Part shown: positions 21,576-34,294 of the stretch, in pieces
Position numbering within the stretch: the stretch's first letter is position 1
Layout of the letters: each line of letters starts with the position of its first letter
Origin: Syngnathus acus
Taxonomy: Eukaryota > Chordata > Actinopteri > Syngnathiformes > Syngnathidae
Length of the DNA: 64,000 bases
Direction of reading: 5' to 3'
Assembly (NCBI RefSeq): GCF_901709675.1
Contig: NC_051090.1
Location: 7,703,842 to 7,767,841, forward strand
Notes under the pieces: model-generated
The model's database searches: none
What the model was told of the DNA's origin: nothing
Seen by the model: only the letters and a program-made list of their open reading frames with translations
Translations under genes and position numbers: made by a program

Positions 21576-24198
21576 TTGATTACCATATTTTCTGACATTT
21601 TGGCAAATATTTTCATAAACGAATTTGAGTTATATACCAATTAATTACTACTTATAGACTGGATACATTGTTGTGTTCTATTCTCTTTAGAAATTATTTT
21701 TGTCCAAAATACTGTATTAAAAGCCACAGCTCAAGTTTCCTTCATCCAGGTGCGGTCTTTTAAAAACTTTGTCTAAAATAAATAAATAAATAAAATCCTC
21801 AGACGGAAGGCCATCAACAGCTCCGAAATGAGTCATCTCGTTTCAGCTAAGACAAGTTGTACCCTTCACAAAAATATACGTACATAATTGTCAAAAGTGT
21901 CAAGCGGTTCAAGTGCAATTTACTCGACCTTATGTATTCTTGCAGCTTACTTTATCATTCTTTTATTGACATTGCAGCAGATCTGAAGATTTTTTTTTTT
22001 AGTACGGAAATGTGAATTTGAAAGGGAGATATTTGTACTCTCACCAAACAGACCGTAGTAATGGTGTGAGAGGCAGATTTAGAAACACTCTTGAATCAAT
22101 GTTGCTCTCTTTAGGAGACTAAAGCTTTTATCTGGACCTCAGGCAGCCAGGCAGGCAGGAGGAAAGCGAGTGGGGAGTAGGAACTGCATTGTGTTCACTG
22201 CCTCTGGTTCTGTGTTTGTTTAATAAAGAAATACTTCAAGTGTGACACTGTCGAAGCCCATGGGCGTGCCCTATCCAAAGCGCAGAGTTAGGAATAATTT
22301 GCTTGCACATATGGCGTGTGCCACTATTGAGTTGTGACTCACCTTCTTACACCCTCATGCAATGCAACTGCAAGACATAATCTACTGCTCATGCTAATCA
22401 CTTTTTTTTGGTTCAACAATTTCTGTAAACCACAGATGATCCATTTGAGATCAATGACCGGCTCAGCGTAGGCAAAAACAGTCGGGCTACCCGATCGAGT
22501 TTGAGCTACGGCTCGGCGTGAGTGAGCTCGACGTGAAGTGAAATCAAGTCCTGTTCAAGTAGCCTCAGGTGAGATAGTGATAACCAGGCGGTTGGCAGCG
22601 ATAAGTTTATCTTAGATCAATCGGGACTAAAATACACGTAGCCCTCCAGTTATCGGCTCCATCATGGGGAATGATAACAACGAGCTGTGTTATCATAATC
22701 CTACATACATAACAGCAGGGATTGTTGTTTTGGGAACATACAGAAGGTAATAGATGAAATGAAGGGCAGGAAGATGAGCTTGCTTCCTGGCTGGAGATCA
22801 GATGGTATCAGGCTGTATTGATGGGAATGTTACTAGCATGGGTTGCTCATGAGTGGCCAGACTATCACTGTCATCACAGTGGGGGCCACAGCACTGACTC
22901 AGCAAAATCTTTGTCTGTAGACAGAAATAAACTCTTGATAAGAATTAACGATGAGAGCGGGCAGGGGAATTATTAGCGAGAGTGGGCATGAGAGACCCAA
23001 ATATGAGAGGGGGATTATTAGAGAGAGTTGGGGTGGGCTGTGGGAATTTGCTGCATGCTGACACCATTTGTTTGTCTCCTAGTGCACTTTATTAAGCCTC
23101 AAACATTAAACTGATTTAGAGGGAGCAGTCAAAGTCGTTGAATAATTGGACTTTTTGAAACATCCACTGTAATTAAAAATTCAACTCTTTCTGTTTATTC
23201 CTGGAATATTTACCCTCTAGGTGTTGGGGGGAAATAATAAAACGAAGATTTACCCAGGAGACATGCTTGTGAAATGCATCATTTGCAGGCTTCCCAAATC
23301 CAGACATCAAGAGTTGAATAGATGGGTGCAATAAACATAAGAGCAGAGCACTCGGGTATTCCAGTTCTCTCCTCTGATAACTGGGCTGTCTGTTAAAGCA
23401 TACAAATACCCCCTGCTTAAAACAGAAGAGTCAAGCAAGGGGTCGATCCATCCTGACAAGGAGGGCAATCTGTAAGGAATACCCCGGAAATGCCGTCCTG
23501 AATGAGATTCCGTCATGTGTCCAGGTACCCCACGGAGTCATTGATTGATTGAGTCAAGCTGACGGCCAAGGCATCTCTTCAATCAGATGCCCCCCCGCTA
23601 TCCATCTATCTAGTGACCCTTCTTTTGCTCATTCCGAGACAACAACTGAGAGTGGCCATTCAAGTTTCAGACCAAAAAAAGCATTCTGTTGGGTGTAAAT
23701 GCTCGGAGTCAGGTACCTTGATGTGCAGGGAGCAGCGTTGCTGTGAGGCAGTTAAATGATCTCTGAAGGCTATTTTGATAATGGAGGCTTTTCATTACTT
23801 GCTGTAATGCAAATGATTGGAGGGGCTAATGAGCTTGAAGGTGCATGTGAATGAGGGCTCTGAGGAATTACTGTGTGGGGTGATCTTGGTTATGGTGGTG
23901 ATTGGTGATGAATCTCGAACATCAAAGCTGCTCACCTTGAACAAGAACAGGAGTAGAAATGATTAGACTCATGGGTCGGTGAGTGCAGTTACCATGGACT
24001 CTGACTGACTAGGATGCAACATGATATTCATGGTTGACACTCCTCATGCTGTTTGTGGGAACAATGGTATTGAAAAATTGCCTTAGGCAAAGCTTGTGAA
24101 ACGAAAATGGATGGAGACACCCTCTATGAGGGCGGATGATACCGCCACTAACTGTCCTGAAAGTTCATTGACCCACCATCTTACCGCTGCTTTTTCAG
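21576..24198 (+). other. Intron segment, largely repeat-free
   Basis: Contains (AAAT)n-like sequence at 21776-21794 and a GC-rich patch at 22450-22545 (CGGCTCAGCGTAGG, CGGCTCGGCGTGAG) that may be a transposon relic. The rest up to about 24100 shows no repeat signature. Confidence 0.5.
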
Positions 24199-24359
24199 TA
24201 CCGTAATTTTCGGACTATAAGTCGCACCGGAGTATAAGTCGCACCAGCCATAAAATGCCCAAAAAAAGTGAAAAAAAACCATATAAGTATATAAATCGCT
24301 CCTGAGTATAAGTCGCCCCCCCACCCAAACTATGAAAAAAAACCGCGAAAATTACGGTA
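24199..24359. mobile_element. 161-bp TA-flanked inverted-repeat MITE, short relative of the 1.48-kb element
   Basis: It runs from TACCGTAATTTTCGGACTAT to GCGAAAATTACGGTA with TA at both ends. Its reverse complement matches both outer parts of the 13758-15233 element: the CATAGTTTGGGTGGGGGG block and the CACTTTTTTGGGCATTTTAT block. The 1.3-kb interior is absent. Confidence 0.9.
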
Positions 24360-24564
24360 CATTGAAGATACTCTTGATGGTTGCCGTGACTTTTGCATCT
24401 GGAGGGATTGAACCTACTATACTACCTGCTTGCACAGGATCACATGTGGGAACTCTGAGGAGCCGTGAGGATAGAACCACAGACTTGATGGTCAAGGACA
24501 CCGAGCTCCTCCCTTTGGAGCCCATCTGAAGCAGCGTCCTTTGGGAGAGTGGGTTGCTGCCTCC

Positions 24565-24595
<31 letters not shown>

Positions 24596-25773
24596 CCTGT
24601 CCACGCGTCGTTCCTAACGACCTGCTTGGGGGATTAGACCGAGTCAAGGGATGAATCATCACTCAACAATAAAAGGGCTGAAACTCAAAACACAATCCAA
24701 TACAACCGCACCAGAGTCTCATTGATTCTTCTTGTAATTATTAGTATGGTACAGAGGAAAAGGAGGTTTGAGAATTTCTGTCAGCAAACTTAAAATTTGG
24801 AAGCTTTCAAAGGAGGGAAGAGAAGATGGGAGATACCCAGAAATTGTTTGGGAATGCTGGTATGGTATCTATTTTATTAGCTTATTTGTTTATGGTCATG
24901 CAACGTTTGCATTTATCTATGCAAGGCAAAGACAAAAAAGGAGTACGACATCCACAGAAGCCATGCCATGAAGAAAGTAGACTCTAGGAGGGGTTTTGAT
25001 GACATTTCAGTTTCAAAAAATATTTACCCAAAGAAAAGCATTAACTCATCTGTCCTTAATTGGCTATGCATGTTGTCCCTAAGAAAGACGACTCAATTGA
25101 GAGATGACGACAATTAAATTGGAAGGCAATTCAAGAAAAATATTTTCATTGGTGAATAATTCTCACACATCCGTATTCCTTTTGTGCAACACACACACAC
25201 ACACAAACAGACGGTAGTATACACAAAGTCCAAATAGAGTGTCACTGTTGCATATTTTGGTATGATTCATTGTCTGAGTCGATAGCGAGTGAGACTCATG
25301 GCCCTAACATTTGTTGTACATATGATATGTGGGTGACAAAACTGCTGTCGGTGGAGATTTGGAAGGATAACGCAGGAAAGACAAGGAGAGAGGGTCTGCT
25401 CAATATTCCCAGGACTATAACTGATGGCTGCGATCCGGAACGACAACACGGAAGCAGTTTTTGTTTTTCATGACTTGTCTCTTGCAATGTGGAGGCTTTT
25501 TATTGCCAATGTGTTGCAAAACAGTAATTGGAGCATATTGCTTTCACCCCGCTCATTTTTGAGCTCTCGTCCCCCTTTGGAGTGCCGTTTGTCTTCCCGC
25601 CGCTCGTGCACCTTGTTGGTTTCTTTATCATATATTGTCTCACAGTCTGATGCTTTATTGTAGCCGGGTGCTGATGTACATGGCAATTAAATTGAAGCCA
25701 CAAAAGAGCTTCACTTCAATCAGTGTCTTCTTTCGCCACTCTCGTTTCTTTTGATTCCACCTCTTCCTTGCAT

Positions 25774-25776
<3 letters not shown>
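24360..25776 (+). other. Intron segment with short microsatellites
   Basis: Holds (CTGG)n at 24565-24594 and (AC)8 at 25189-25204. No coding content was recognised. Confidence 0.6.

Positions 25777-25806
<30 letters not shown>
25777..25806. repeat. Poly(C) run of 30
   Basis: Thirty consecutive C residues are followed shortly by GCACGCACACACACACACAC. True length is uncertain in most assemblies. Confidence 0.95.
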
Positions 25807-25808
<2 letters not shown>

Positions 25809-27936
25809 CACGCACACACACACACAGTCTTTTGCCTTCATGTTAATAAGCACAGTATAATGGTGTTGCAAGGCAGTTCCAGGTTTGGGAGTTAATTAGA
25901 ATGGCAAGTTAAAGCCCACACAGTGGAAACAATGGAGTTTTAAAAAAAATCGTTTTTTTCCACAGTGACACAAAGCGATAATAAGCTCTAGTCAAACACT
26001 GTGCAGACAGGGACCGAGTAACTCTGACAAGCCTTCTACCTAAATTTCCTATATTGTGTGGCTTTTGCTGCTTTTATGCAAATTAAATATTAGCAAGCCG
26101 CTGATAATAACTGCATATAGAAAGAAAAGAGGGAAAGTGGCCCAAATGATGTCGCTGTGTTGTGGCTGGAGCACAATGCCGAGCTCTCAGACTCCAGCAA
26201 ACACTGGGCTGGCTGAGCAGGACAGGAGCTGTTGCCATGGAAACCTTTTCTCAGCTCACTCGCCGAAAACTGTGTCATTATCCTGTACTGTCGATTGGAG
26301 AAGAGAGCAGAGGAGAGCGAGCTGGAAAGAAAGAAAAATGAGACAAGGATAGAACTGGAAAGACAAAAGGAAACATAAGAGCCACACGTCACCAAATTGT
26401 CCTCTCATTTGGACATCTCAAACTGATGCTTTCCCACTCTCTCTGCCTGTCAGTGGGGTTTTCTCCTTAATAGCTAAACAACTTCAATAGTAGCAAATAA
26501 TGTGCGTAAATACCAGGTAGAAGCAGGGCTGTCAGGTGATGATAGGACAGGTGTCACTTTGTTCTCTGCCTGCCATTGTCCAAACTAAGCTCTTGTGTTG
26601 GCTAAGAATCGAATTTATCGTATGTCTTTGTCAAAACAACACGACTGGAGCGAAAAGTGCAGTTCCGGTTTCTTACAATTGTGTCATGTGCATAGGCTAC
26701 TAATTGGATGTGTGTACTTTTATGCTTGTCATTTGGCTGGTGCGTGTTTGTACAGCGTGAGGTCCACATGAAAAACGTTACATCAAACTAATTATATTGC
26801 CGTGTAAATAGACACCCTGCTGGTATGGGCGTTGCATCACATGATTTCCCCAGGTGGAACGAGGCTTGTGTGCACTGCCTCGACATGCTTTCTGTGCGAG
26901 CCTGTGCACTTTATTGAGCTAGGTAAAAGAGTAAGTTGGAATTGAGGAGTAGCCCCTCCCAATGAAAGGCTGCCGGACTGAAACAGCTCCCGAGAGAGGC
27001 GTGCTCGTATTACGGTGGCTTTCTGATGGTCACACCAACAAAATAAATCCGTATCTTTTCTCACATCTAAAGCTCTGCTGTTATTCAATCACTTAAACAT
27101 CATGATTCAAAATGATCGTATTGACAAATTTGCAGGTGTATATAATTTGACTTGAGAGCCGTTTGTATTTTGCCATTTTTACCCCCGTGTATGTTTTCAT
27201 CTTTGATGATCATAATGTCCAAGTAATCATCAGAGCTTGAACAAAATTTGTGCCACATTGATAATGTTCAAGTTGAGACATGCTGCGATAACAGATTAGT
27301 TTTGTCAGATTTGATCATTGCTTTTATTATTGACAAACGCAGGCTGTTTTTTTTAGTTTAAGTACAATTTGTCTACCAATTGTATAATTATATTTACTCA
27401 GCATGATTTAATCATTATTTCATCACTAAACTTGTGAATGTTACTTTATTTGAGAAGATTGATTAATATTTTCAATGAACTCAAACAACACCTTGTAAAG
27501 TACATTTCATTGAAGATAAAACAATTTGTGTGCCTTACAAAAAAATAAATGAGGTTAATTGGGCTTTGTGTGCACATCTATTTTTAATTACTGTCTTTCT
27601 CTGCTTTGATAAGTGTTCAAAGTCTAAATGTGCACAGATTTGAAAATATTTCCCAAGAATGGGTTTTGAAAGGCACAGGTTTGTTTTTTCATTGAGATGA
27701 AACATGCACTTTGTGTTCTGTTGTGATTCTCTTCTGCCTAAGGCATTTTTAATAAATATTTGGTATTATTCAACTTGTTCTTAAGAGAAACCAACTTGTG
27801 TCAAATAACTCAAAGTTTGACAACACAACTGAAAAATAGGATTCAATGGTGCCATTCACACGTGTCAGTGTTGAATTTGCTCCCAAGTGATGGATGGCAC
27901 TACTTCAACTAATCTTGTCGTGTTTCCCACCCACAG
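25807..27936 (+). other. 3' part of the last intron
   Basis: An RFX-type X-box (GTTGCCATGGAAAC) lies at 26231-26244 in a repeat-free stretch. From 27100 on the sequence is AT-rich and ends with the GTTTCCCACCCACAG acceptor at 27922-27936. Confidence 0.6.
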
Positions 27937-28037
27937 CCCCTAACACTGCGCCCTACGGGAGCACAGGTAGTGCGCACGTCCCGATGGCCTGCCGGTACCT
28001 GGTTCTGGCTCTGACCACCTTGATGGCGGCGTACTAG
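27937..28037 (+). CDS. negr1: Last coding exon of NEGR1-like protein: stalk and GPI-anchor signal
   Basis: The exon completes the phase-1 codon from either 334 or 8053, then encodes 32 residues and a TAG stop. The peptide begins PNTAPYGSTGSAH and continues into VPMACRYLVLALTTLMAAY. A small-residue cluster (STGSA) is followed by a short spacer and a hydrophobic C-terminus with no cytoplasmic tail, the standard GPI-attachment layout. The likely anchor residue is in STGS, comparable to the Gly of mammalian NEGR1 (PPSTAQYGITGSA). With the cassette skipped the junction reads PPNTAPYG, very close to mammalian NEGR1. The hydrophobic tail is shorter than in mammals. This exon is the strongest evidence for negr1 over other IgLONs. 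Confidence 0.9.
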
Positions 28038-28855
28038 CGGCGGAGCGGCAAGCAAAGTGACTGTCGAGAGCATTTACGAGTCTTTGGTGGCATCGCCCAC
28101 GACTGGATTCCAATCGGAAAGCAAGGCAAAGAGTGCAACATAATCATTATTTTTCAGTTTTAGTCATGGTGAACATCATGTAAATACAATTTGTTGTTTT
28201 CTTTCTTTGCATTTTTACTTTTCGATTGTTCAGCCCCTGGCGTCCAATCATATCAAACGCTCAGCTTCACTCACTTGACATCTATCTCATGACTATAACG
28301 AAACAACTGTGCCAATTCTCTCAGTGCAAATGATTAACATAATGTTTATTTTAATTTATTGTGGGTTGCTGAAAGGAAGAAAAAGCTCACTTGACGACAA
28401 AGAAAAAAATCAAAAGCGGTAGTCGCCTCATTTGATTTTCTTTTAGTCTGTGTGCCTGCTGAACATCTTTAATCACGTAGTCAAAGTAGAAGTCACCTGT
28501 AACATATCTTAATCTTAACAAACACATTTTTTTTAACTATACTAATCAAATGACATGTACATACAGATGATGCCCTTACTTCCCCTCGCAGATATGAATA
28601 CTCATCACATTTGATAAAGCGCTGAGGAAAAAGCCAAGCTCACGTGCTTTGCTTGCATCTTGGAGGTTTAGTAGTTTGTTGTTTGCATTTTGGGAGTGTT
28701 TAACTCCTCTTTCTTTTACAAAAGAAACATTTCAAAAGATGGGTACCTTACAGTGTTGTTGCATTTTAAATCGTTACCCTATCTGCTGCTTTCAAGACTG
28801 ACGGGAAATTGGAATGACATCATTTAGAATAAATGAATTATGACCCCAAAACCTT
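28038..28855 (+). other. negr1: Probable negr1 3' UTR
   Basis: Non-coding sequence follows the TAG. The first canonical poly(A) signal on this strand is at 28828-28833, which gives a 3' UTR of about 0.8 kb. Longer UTRs ending at later signals (for example 34765-34770) are possible. Confidence 0.55.
28828..28833 (+). terminator. negr1: Candidate poly(A) signal AATAAA
   Basis: This is the first AATAAA after the stop codon. A GU-rich TGTGTGTGTGAATGGGTT lies about 50 nt downstream, a little far but compatible with cleavage around 28850-28870. Confidence 0.5.
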
Positions 28856-30407
28856 TCAGCAAAAACAAAAAAACATGATACTGTGTGTGTGAATGGGTTC
28901 TTTGATAGAAACAGCCTTTTTTGGGCAGGCCTAATCATATATATAGTGTACAGATTATAAAAAAAAAACATACAATTTAACTTGCATCAGCGGTTGTATG
29001 AAGAGGCAGTTTCTAATATTGCCAATGAATACAGGCGAATCTAATTTATATCGTGTGTTAGCACCGCCATAGCTGTGTGAGACGTCCAACTACTGCATCG
29101 TGTGCAGTAAGAAAACACGACTTTGTCGTGATTTGACAAGTTGGTACTACAATTTTGATTACCAATTTTCCCTGTTCTCTTTAATTAGTAAGCAACTAAC
29201 TGTTTTCCACACATTTTTCATCAATAAGATTAAACCTGACAGGAAATGTTCCCTTACTACAAGTGACTTCTAGAAAAATATTTATCATTAAAATTTCCTC
29301 ACTTTTCAACCTAAGTATTTGCCATACTAACAGCTAAAAACTGCATAGCTTGAATCGTCCATAACATAGCGAACGTCCATCAAGCTATTTCAAGCGTTCC
29401 ATTTTTTTTTTTTTTTTTTTATATAAACTGCGCCTGGTGACTTCTGACTTTCAGTATATGGCATAATCATCCTCCAGTATCTATCAATTTGTCTACAATG
29501 TAAGAAGATACTGTAATGCCTTAATAGTAACATACTCACTGAAGGACATTTAGACAAGCCACTAGTTGTTTGTTTGACGTACTGTATTATTGAATGTTCC
29601 ATCCCAACAAATAGTCCAAATCAGTCAATTGGGAGCAAAGTGAAAAGAACACTTATTGAGTTGTCGTTGTGTCAAACTCCCAGTATTCTCACATGAACTT
29701 GAAACTGCAAGTCTTCTAGCGAAATAGCCATGGCAGTTAAAAGACTTTAAAGCACAAACACTGTAATTGCTTCTACGTTTGGTTTTGTGGTGATTTATTT
29801 TTATTGTTGGCTTGTTTAACAAATTCTTTAAAAAAAAGGAACAAAAAAAAGAGAAGAAAAAGAAAAATCTGCACCATATGGTCTTGTTTAAATGTTCAGC
29901 TACAATGAGTGAGGAGTATATTTATTCACTTCCTTTATAAAAACAATGTATAAAAGTACATTTGAAAACAACAGGTCATGTGACGCTTATTTGATTTGAA
30001 TTGAATGGACACATTGTGGCATTGATTCAGGTGTCATGACTGTCCGGGGGTTTATTTGTTGAGTAAAAGAACAAATGTTTGCAAGCAATTGAGTTCCTTT
30101 TTGAAGTGGGGAGAGGGTGTGCACCAATATAACAGTATTCTAGAGCAGACTCAATGTGTGTGTATATCTGGAGAAAATTTAGATACATGCGTATCTTTAG
30201 AGCCAGTGTGTGTAGTACTAGTTTTCACACACTTGAGTGTTTGACGTGCAGAGAGTGTGCTTGTGATGCATGTCTACATGAAACATCAGGCATTTTGTTT
30301 TTTGATATATTTATTTATTTCTAATCACAGTCGCCTATCATTTATTCTGTGGGTTGTTGTGGCGTATTTGATGACTACCTGAAATTTTGTTGGCAGTAAT
30401 CTGCTGG
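28856..30407. other. Intergenic, no recognised element
   Basis: A T-run lies at 29403-29420 and an A-rich stretch at 29828-29868. Frames here are short and without motifs. Confidence 0.5.
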
Positions 30408-30473
30408 TAAAGCGGTGCCTTGAGATACGAGTGACCTGACTTACACATTTGTCAAGATGAGAACAAGTCAAGT

Positions 30474-30728
30474 TTATTTACATAGCCCTAAATCACAGAC
30501 AAGTCTCAAAGAGCTTCTCATATGCAAAATTGACAATTATTTTCAACATCCCCTGATCTTAACTCCCAGGAGGGCAAGGAAAAACTCAAAAACCCCTACT
30601 GGGGAAAAATAAGAAACCTTGAGAAGAGACCACAAATGGGAGGATCCCCCGCTAACTTAATGCTGGGGAAAAATAAGAAACCTTGAGAAGAGACCACAAA
30701 TGGGAGGATCCCCCGCTAACTTAATGCT
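30474..30728 (-). mobile_element. Non-LTR retroposon 3' end (CTTGA-tailed), nested
   Basis: The plus strand starts CAAGTCAAGTTTATTTACAT and AGCCCTAAATCACAGACA, then GGCAAGGAAAAACTC. This is the reverse of a fish retroposon 3' end (minus strand: AAATAAACTTGACTTG). It contains a perfect 64-bp tandem duplication at 30601-30728. Confidence 0.75.
30601..30728. repeat. Perfect 64-bp tandem duplication
   Basis: Block 30601-30664 (GGGGAAAAATAAGAAACC... to TTAATGCT) is repeated exactly at 30665-30728. Confidence 0.97.
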
Positions 30729-31159
30729 AACGAATAATAGCAAACATCATAGATGTGCTTCATAAATAGCATCTATGTGATAGTATTTCAAAGAATGCAT
30801 ATTTCAGCACATACTGTGCAACACATGTAGACTGACAAGATAACAATACTCACAGGCATATAGGCGATTCTTTATCCTCCGCGAAAATGAATTATGATTG
30901 ATTAGTAAAGCACTGATAGTCTTATATTGTCGCCCGGTGGTAAAGGCACTCAGGCCAAAATGTATTTATGTTGTTACTCGGTTTTATAAAGTACATTATA
31001 GAGTACTATTTTCCTCATTTGTTGTGTTTTGGGGGAGGCTGGATCCAATTGATGGCATTTCCATGTATTTTAATGGGCAAAGATGATTTGAAATATGACC
31101 ACTTTGAGTTACGAGTGTGGTCATGTAATGAATAAAACTCGTATCTCAGGGCACCACTA

Positions 31160-32476
31160 TATTCCTCATCAAATGTACAGGATTTTGAATATTTTGGGAG
31201 TAGAAATGCTATAAACAATTCCCTTTTATTAATTCAATCTTATTTGCAATAAAAGCCTTCACATCCCAACACTTCAACCCATATGTGAGTTCATGAACGC
31301 TCAGATGGGTTAGTCCCAGCGTAGCTGCTGAGTCATGATTATCCTGGTATATCATGCATATTTGTTGGCCCTCGAACACGTTGCGCAAATACTCAGCTGA
31401 GCCCAGATGGCCAGATGCCATGGTGCACGCAGCATATAGGATTATCCTGCTTTTGCGCCTGCCGTCATTATTGACTGCGCCGTTGCTCGCTAAATCTTCT
31501 GGCATATTTACAAACATAAAACACGGTTCATTTCATCCCGGAATGCATCGAGGGGTGGCTCGGATTGTATTTTGTTTGCACAAACTAGAATCGTATGATG
31601 TTGAACTCCCTGTGTGCTCCAACAGGCTTGTGTATGATGATCTAAATTAAAATGTTGATTTACAAGCTGAAAGCTCACTCCCTCACCTCCCTGCTGACAT
31701 CAAAAAGCAAACCCCAACTTCAACTTTAAAATTAGCCATCTCCATAGATCGGCATCCAATTGATGCGTTCAAATGCACACCAGCCACTCCCGGGATCCCA
31801 GAAGTACTGTACTGAATGTGCCTTCAAGTATTTTGTCAAACACCGCAATGACGAAAGTTGACCTTTCATTTTAGCCCCATTTACATCAAGCAGTATTATT
31901 TCACATGGATAAGAAAATTTATTTCTAAATTGATCTTCAGAATTTAGCCAATTGGGTGGAAATTGAGAGAAAAAGCAGAGTATAGATGCAAGCAGCAGAG
32001 GTGCTATTGATTCTATCGCCACTAGCTTGCTGTCAAAAGAAGCCCAACGTTATGTCAGCTTTGGCAAGTTAAGACAAGTACAGATGATGTAGCATAACTC
32101 CGGGGTAGCAATATTCTTCATATGAAACAGTAAGTATTGAAACAGCAGCGTAGAACATTTAGATTCCATAAAAAAAATAATAGCGCTCCGTGCCGACTTG
32201 CTCCCTAAAAAATTCTCAAGCAAGCGTCTAGAAGTTATTATTCAACAGGGTTTTCTTCAGAGCCGCTTTCCGTTTGCTTCCCATTGGCTCTGTCAACCAA
32301 TCAATGGACAGTAGTGAGCCTAGCTCCACCCTGCACTACCCTACCACATTATGCTGAAAAGTGGGTTGGTAAAACTTATTTATTAGCTTTTGACAATGGA
32401 AACTCAAAAAAAAAAAAAAAAAAAACTGAACCATACTACTGCTTGGAGAAATAAACAAGGCTTCAAAACTTGCTTC
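31160..32476. other. Intergenic, no recognised element
   Basis: The opposite-strand frames at 31209-31517 and 31354-31650 were inspected and have no recognisable domain. An A-run of about 20 lies near 32406. Confidence 0.5.
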
Positions 32477-32781
32477 TAGCTCAGTGGCCTAGTGGTAGAG
32501 TGTCCGCCCTGAGACTGGAAGGTTGTGGGTTCAAACCCCGGCCGGGTCATACCAAAAACTATAAAAATGGGACCCATTGCCTCCCTGCTTGGCACTCAGC
32601 ATTAAGGGTTGGAATTGGGGGGTTAGATCACCAACTGAGCGCGGCACCGCTGCTGCTCACTGCTCCCCTCTCCCCCAGGGGATGGATTAAAATCACACGG
32701 GGATGGGTTAAATGCAGAGGACAAATTTCACCACACCCAGGTGTGTGTGTGACGATCATTGGGACTTTAACTTTAACTTTT
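32477..32781 (+). mobile_element. tRNA-derived SINE (family B), near full length
   Basis: The head has a pol III A box TGGCCTAGTGG (about 32485) and a B box GGTTCAAACCC (about 32528). The body contains ACTATAAAAATGGGACCCAT, CTTGGCACTCAGCATTAAGG and AGAGGACAAATTTCACCACA. The 3' end is GTGTGTGACGATCATTGGGA followed by CTTTAACTTTAACTTT. This layout is familiar from percomorph fish SINEs. The open frame through it is incidental. Confidence 0.92.
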
Positions 32782-34073
32782 CTCACTACAGTCCAAACTA
32801 AAATTATTGTGTGCCATTGCTACCATTATTTTTTACATGCATATTTTTTTTAGATCCATTTGTGCGATAGCATCATAATTGCAGTAAGTTTTACTTTAGC
32901 CAGAAACGTGCTTCATTTGAGCACCAAGCAAAATCATTTAATGGAGCCAAAGAAGAGAAAAAATTGCTCTTATACAAAATTCATTTGGATTTTCCACACT
33001 CCAAATACTAAGCAAAGAATTTTTAGCCTTCAATGTAAGATATGCAGGGTTCAACTAAGTTGACGCACATTTCTGTCTGTTCAAGGTCACACTCTACCTG
33101 ACAGTTATCTTCCGTGCAGCTGCAGAAAAAATAGAATAAGCAATGATTCTTGGAGGCAGTAGATTTCAACAATCAGGGGCAACACTTCTTCCAGTCAGAA
33201 TGCATCTAGTTAGGTGTGAGTTACGATATGGGGAGGTGAGAGTGCACTCAAGTGCACAGAATGTGCCCCATTTACAACAAGTGTTAAAGCCACACGAAAC
33301 AGAAATTTGAAAAAGTAGTGTTATTATAGTTTGGTTTTAAACAACTGTCTGAGAACAACACACACACTTTTTTTTTTGTCAGTGTGGTCTTAATGTTTCT
33401 TCATAGATTTAAAATGCGTACACATATCTAACATTCATGTAATGCCCCTACTGCTCACTTCAAGGTGATTCAAATCTACGTCTTGCAGGAATTAGGCAAT
33501 GTCCAGCTGCATGGTCCTGTTCTCCATTATTAATACTGTTTCGATTATTATTGATTGGATTTTGTTTTCATTTTACGGAGGGGGGGTTGGCTGTGCTGTT
33601 AGTGAAACTACCTAGCAACCCTTTGTAATTTTCATTTGGGGATATATATTGTTGCATTCCGCTGCCTGACTTTCTGCAGCAGCCACATTGCACTTCCCTG
33701 AGCAGCATACTGAGGATCTAAAAGACAACAAAAACACACTCGCATTCACTTAGTGGACGTGTTTATCACACGGCAGGCTGGAAGTAGTCCTTCCGTCAAA
33801 CACACGGAAAACAAAATGTTCTTTGCTCACTTCCAAACTTCCAATTCATTTTTGGCTCAAGTATGTATACTAGTCTGGCAGGTGCCATTGCTGGAGTGGA
33901 TGTTTGTCAAGTGAGGCCTCTTTACTTTGCCTGCTGTGGATCAGGCTGTTAAAGCCAATTTGGAAGAAAATGAGTGACAGTCAATGTAATGCTGCTTTTC
34001 GGGATTGTTCGCAATGCTCACAATGGCACCACACGTCACTTCTTTGTAGCCTCATTTTATTCTTGGTCGAAAG
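32782..34073. other. Intergenic, no recognised element
   Basis: AT-rich sequence with short T-runs and a GGAGGGGGGGTTGG patch near 33578. No coding content. Confidence 0.5.
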
Positions 34074-34294
34074 CAGGGGTGGAGAACATAACATTTGACC
34101 CACGAGAGCTTTTCATACGGCCGGACATGCAATTCTGAAAGCAAACAAAGGAACAGAAGAACTGTTATAAAAAGCCCCCAAAAGTGTAACACGCAAATGC
34201 TCGTAAAATCTCGTAATAATCATTTGGATCGTATTTGTTCATACATTTATGATGGCCCTCTGAGAGCCTGCTCGGAAAAAGTCCCCCACCCCAG
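34074..34294. mobile_element. hAT-type MITE, about 221 bp
   Basis: The left end CAGGGGTGGAGAAC and right end GTCCCCCACCCCAG are inverted repeats in the style of hAT elements (CAGnGGTGGGnAAC). The interior (GACCCACGAGAGC, ACGGCCGGACATGCAATTCT, GATGGCCCTCTGAGAGCC) is non-coding. A clean 8-bp target duplication was not found. Confidence 0.75.

Larger units (their letters stand above)
30408..31159. mobile_element. DNA element with inverted ends, interrupted by a retroposon
   Basis: The left end AGCGGTGCCTTGAGATACGA (30411) is mirrored by CTCGTATCTCAGGGCACCAC near 31138-31157, and TA occurs at both outer edges. The interior is non-coding and interrupted by the LINE-tail element at 30474-30728, so this element is older than that insertion. 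Confidence 0.75.

Noticed and set aside
26837-27088. Possible LTR or minus-strand gene
   Set aside because: AATAAA-like signals on both strands and a GC-rich patch, but no boundaries, repeats or protein motif.
32470-32853. 127-codon frame or a tRNA gene
   Set aside because: The segment is a tRNA-derived SINE; A and B boxes are present but the body and tail are SINE-specific.
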